Below, in pieces: positions 63,325-64,000 of a stretch of DNA of 64,000 bases. Under the pieces are notes generated by a model. The model saw only the letters and a list, made by a program, of their open reading frames with translations, was not told the origin of the DNA and did no database searches. Source of the stretch: Cymbomonas tetramitiformis (taxonomy: Eukaryota > Chlorophyta > Pyramimonadophyceae > Pyramimonadales > Pyramimonadaceae). The number at the start of each line of letters is the position of its first letter. The first letter of the stretch is position 1. The stretch is from the NCBI GenBank assembly GCA_001247695.2, contig LGRX02033467.1:1-64000 (forward strand), in the 5' to 3' direction. Position numbers and translations under genes: made by a program.

Positions 63325-64000
63325 CAATATGCGTATGCATGCGTCTATTATGCGGCTCGGTTCTCGGGTTCGGCGCCCCTTCGTCCTTGGGTTGGTCCCC
63401 TTCGCTTTTTGCGGTTATTACTTATTGCTCTACTTACTGGCTTTCCCAACTCTCTTTCCACGGCTCACGCTGCCAACGCTCAGCCGCTTCACAGATTGAA
63501 GGTACTTTTCAGCTCGTAGGTCTTCACTTCTTCTTGCGGTCTCGGCGCCCTGAGATTCTCCTCAGTATCTTGTCTTCGTGTAGCAGGCGTATGAATGTGA
63601 CAGAATTCATGATGCAGTTGTGTTGGGAATGGTGAAAGTGAGGTGATGAAACAAGTGATGTAGCAAGGGAGCTGGTATGGGGTATACTGCTCTAGCACCG
63701 TGCGCACCATCTTGTCCAGGATGTGGTCCTATCTGAGCTGTATTAGGGTGCCCTTCCATGGCTCATTTACAAGCACAGGGTGTCCTCGCAGTACATTCCA
63801 TCAGCGGCTGCATTGGGGGGCTACTGGTCCATATACAAGTGGGGTTTTTATACTGTTCTCCATATTTGCAATAGGTGCAAAACAGTGGTGGTGGTAACTC
63901 TCGCATCACAGATCGCATGCGCAAGGCATTGGGGTAGCGTCCGGTGGGGTTTTCCACGGACCAATGTAATGGTTTCAAGTAGTTTATGATGTACAGGGTC
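63325..64000. other. Right flank, nothing recognised
   Basis: It is not homologous to the retrotransposon found at the left flank of the long inverted repeats. Only short frames. Confidence 0.4.

Overview
The window looks like nuclear DNA of a eukaryote. Multi-exon genes carry GT-AG introns whose phases agree across junctions, retrotransposon and DNA-transposon remnants make up much of the sequence, and large minisatellites sit in introns and between genes. A unicellular or colonial alga, perhaps a green one, is my best guess from the overall feel (a plant-like primer-binding site in the miniature retroelement, GC-rich repeat-filled introns). The sequence does not prove it, and I saw no rRNA, organellar or bacterial operon signature.

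Host genes. 0.7-3.1 kb (+): a two-exon gene with two cyclic-nucleotide-binding domains. 9.8-23.1 kb (+): a long gene in small exons encoding a signal peptide, many NHL beta-propeller repeats, one membrane span and a basic/coiled-coil tail. Nearly every long intron of it holds a private minisatellite. 27.7-28.4 kb (+): a decaying cysteine-type leucine-rich-repeat gene. 31.3-32.1 kb (-): a broken coding remnant. 34.8 to about 41.9 kb (-): a multi-exon, probably armadillo-like gene, interrupted by a 2.1 kb array of 28-bp repeats. Most of 23-34 kb and 41-46 kb is gene-poor.

Mobile DNA, left part. 4141-8393 is a gag-only LTR retrotransposon with about 216-bp LTRs. A complete 869-bp terminal-repeat retrotransposon in miniature (TRIM) sits inside its gag. 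The TRIM has a perfect 5-bp target duplication, a primer-binding site, a polypurine tract and a tRNA-like gene in each LTR. Related gag elements lie at 43.1-43.6 kb (-), 46.3-48.4 kb (+) and 60.4-61.0 kb. Small inverted-repeat elements lie at 8.5 kb and 24.5-25.6 kb.

Mobile DNA, right part. 48.4-63.3 kb is bounded by long (~630-650 bp) inverted repeats packed with GTTAGTG motifs. Nested in it, 50224-60309 is a 10.1-kb DNA transposon with 22-bp perfect inverted ends, a 4-bp AAGG target duplication, subterminal ~350-bp repeats in opposite orientation at its two ends, an 883-codon transposase-like ORF (-), a divergently transcribed PHD/zinc-finger plus Gln-rich protein gene (+), and an array of 103-bp hairpin-forming repeats between them. 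I consider this nested pair, and the tRNA-bearing TRIM, the most novel content. Both main transposon genes carry a single frame lesion, so this copy may be recently dead, recoded or affected by assembly errors.
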